From NCBI GenBank assembly GCA_016213125.1, contig JACRBR010000300.1:1-6541 (forward strand): a stretch of DNA of 6,541 nucleotides, written 5' to 3'. This DNA is from Chloroflexota bacterium (GTDB lineage Bacteria; Chloroflexota; Dehalococcoidia; DSTF01; JACRBR01). The translations under genes and the position numbers were made by a program. The notes beneath the pieces were generated by a model. The model saw only the letters and a program-made list of their open reading frames with translations. It was not told where the DNA came from and ran no database searches. The number at the start of each line of letters is the position of its first letter. Position 1 is the stretch's first letter. Below are positions 5,606-6,541 of the stretch, piece after piece.

Positions 5606-5817
5606 CCCCCAATGTCATTAGGATTCTGAAACGCTAGGCGGTTGCGGCAGCGCGGGCAGACGCCCTCGAACTGCCCGGCACCGGCGCCCAGGAGCTTGTT
5701 GCACGGCCGCCCGAATCCGTTGATCCAGTAGCACCGGTACTTCCCGTACACCGGCTCCGGATGGATTCGCGCCGGGGCCGGGGTCGTCCGCAGGGCCCGC
5801 TTAGCCGTTGCCGCCAC
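5602..5817 (-). CDS. Com-like zinc-ribbon protein
   Basis: This 71-residue basic protein has four cysteines (29, 39, 54, 57) in a zinc-ribbon layout. The second half, 'CNKLL' followed by 'FEGVCPRC', strongly recalls the Com family of Mu-like phages ('C-x-KLL ... CPRC'). Mu Com is an RNA-binding protein that activates translation of the mom DNA-modification gene. The first cysteine pair here is spaced by nine residues (YRCYWINGFGRPC) and not by two, so the first knuckle is stretched. About 25 basic, Ala/Pro-rich residues precede the ribbon. The start is GTG at 5817, supported by AAGGGGGA five bases upstream; the gene overlaps the portal end by 17 bases. No mom-like gene is in the window. A nucleic-acid-binding or purely structural zinc site are both possible; Com function is not shown. 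Confidence 0.65.
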   Translation of the reverse strand: MAATAKRALRTTPAPARIHPEPVYGKYRCYWINGFGRPCNKLLGAGAGQFEGVCPRCRNRLAFQNPNDIGG

Positions 5818-6541
5818 TCCCGTCCCCCTTCACCGATGCATTCGCCGGCGGTGCCAGCCGCTCCGCCTGGGTGTCGGGCAGGGGAGGCAGGTTCTGCGTC
5901 GCCCGCCCTTCGTTCGCGGTCATGAACGGGCCGCCGATGGCCTTGGTCAGCACTTCGATCCGCCGCACCGGGTCGCCCGCCAGGACGGCGTTGAAGTCGA
6001 ACTCGGCGTACTGCCCGGCCATCGTGGGCTCCAGGTCGATGAGCTGGACGGCCAGATCCTCCTCGATCATCGTCGTCCACGGCTGGATTGTGTCCATGTA
6101 CTCCATCAGGTGTTGCTCGCTGATGTTCGAGAACGTCGCCCGGTCGAGGATGCCGATGACTGGCGGCGGGATGTTGTAGGCCGCCGCCACTTCCTCCCGG
6201 GTGAGTTTGCGAAGGTTGATGAGTTCGCTATCGACCAGCGTGTGGGACATCGAGATCCACTTTGCCCCGTGGTCGAGGACAGCGAGCTTGAAGGCGTTGT
6301 CTACCCCGCCGTAGGTCTGCTGCAGGACGGCGCGGGCGCGCTCCATTTCCTCAGGCTTGAGCACGCCGTCCACGGAGAACGCCCCCTCGGGCCGCGCGCC
6401 GTTCTCGAACGATGCGATGGTCATCCGTTGGGTGGCGTCCTCGGTCATCAGAGTGGTCCGCAGCGCCTCCAGAGACGACGCCGCACGCCGGCCACTGCCA
6501 GCCGCCCACCAACGGAAGTGGACGACCTCCTCGGGCCGGAA
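5801..6541 (-). CDS. Portal protein, C-terminal part (5' end beyond window)
   Basis: The last 246 residues of an HK97/lambda-like portal protein are visible; the reading frame has no stop up to the window edge, so the start lies outside. Portals form the dodecameric ring at the head vertex through which DNA is packaged. Hallmarks are 'FRPEEVVHFRWW' at the edge (the 'ped-vlHf' segment), 'SLEALRTTL', 'FENGARPEGAFSVDGVLKPEE', 'KLAVLDHGAKWISMS', 'REEVAAAYNIPPPVIGI', 'NISEQHLMEYMDTIQPW', and the final 'KAIGGPFMTANEGRATQNLPPLP'. The C-terminal tail after that motif is short and Gly/Asn-rich. An internal Met at 6448 should not be taken as the start, since the portal signature continues upstream of it. 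The terminase genes would be expected further upstream, outside the window. Confidence 0.92.
   Translation of the reverse strand, partial: FRPEEVVHFRWWAAGSGRRAASSLEALRTTLMTEDATQRMTIASFENGARPEGAFSVDGVLKPEEMERARAVLQQTYGGVDNAFKLAVLDHGAKWISMSHTLVDSELINLRKLTREEVAAAYNIPPPVIGILDRATFSNISEQHLMEYMDTIQPWTTMIEEDLAVQLIDLEPTMAGQYAEFDFNAVLAGDPVRRIEVLTKAIGGPFMTANEGRATQNLPPLPDTQAERLAPPANASVKGDGSGGNG
5823..5830 (-). promoter_or_regulatory. Shine-Dalgarno site that fixes the GTG start of the zinc-ribbon gene
   Basis: The minus strand reads AAGGGGGA five bases before the GTG at 5817, within the last codons of the portal gene. It is the reason for accepting a GTG start, as the frame has no ATG. Confidence 0.55.

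Overview
The window is part of the virion-structure module of a tailed, siphovirus-like bacteriophage or prophage (Caudoviricetes). All credible genes lie on the minus strand, so the biological reading order runs from the right end of the window to the left. By eye the DNA is very G+C-rich, and almost every gap is short or replaced by an overlap, as in phages of high-GC bacteria. The major tail protein and the small gene before it look most like versions found in phages of actinobacteria, but the host cannot be fixed from this sequence. No integrase, lysis, replication or bacterial gene is visible, so phage versus prophage cannot be decided.

Right part, the head genes. The C-terminal part of a portal protein enters from the window edge (5801-6541). 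A GTG-started, 71-residue Com-like zinc-ribbon protein (5602-5817) overlaps it. Then comes the only sizeable gap (5505-5601). It holds a candidate sigma70-type promoter (TTGACA, 18 bases, TTTACT), whose -35 box contains the zinc-ribbon stop codon, and a cluster of short GC-rich repeats. Next are an S49-family (SppA/ClpP-fold) prohead protease (4515-5504) and an HK97-fold major capsid protein (3187-4515), coupled by a TAATG stop/start overlap. A strong hairpin follows the capsid gene, then a 128-residue beta-rich protein that may be a head decoration or fibre protein (2737-3123).

Left part, the neck and tail genes. A head-tail adaptor carries an extra beta domain (1853-2728). It is followed by an HK97-gp10-like neck or tail-completion protein (1435-1851), a probable tail terminator (944-1438), a 53-residue protein (786-947) and the probable major tail tube protein (29-799). 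Start/stop overlaps (ATGA twice, and one 14-base overlap) tie the last four together. The first six codons of another gene (1-19) begin behind a good Shine-Dalgarno sequence at the left edge.

Together the genes give a near-complete path from portal, through head maturation and neck, to tail tube. A recognisable separate head-stopper gene is not seen. The least ordinary points are the zinc-ribbon gene inside the head cluster, the promoter/repeat region in front of the protease and capsid genes, and the hairpin behind the capsid gene. I found no convincing new defence system, CRISPR array, tRNA or mobile element.
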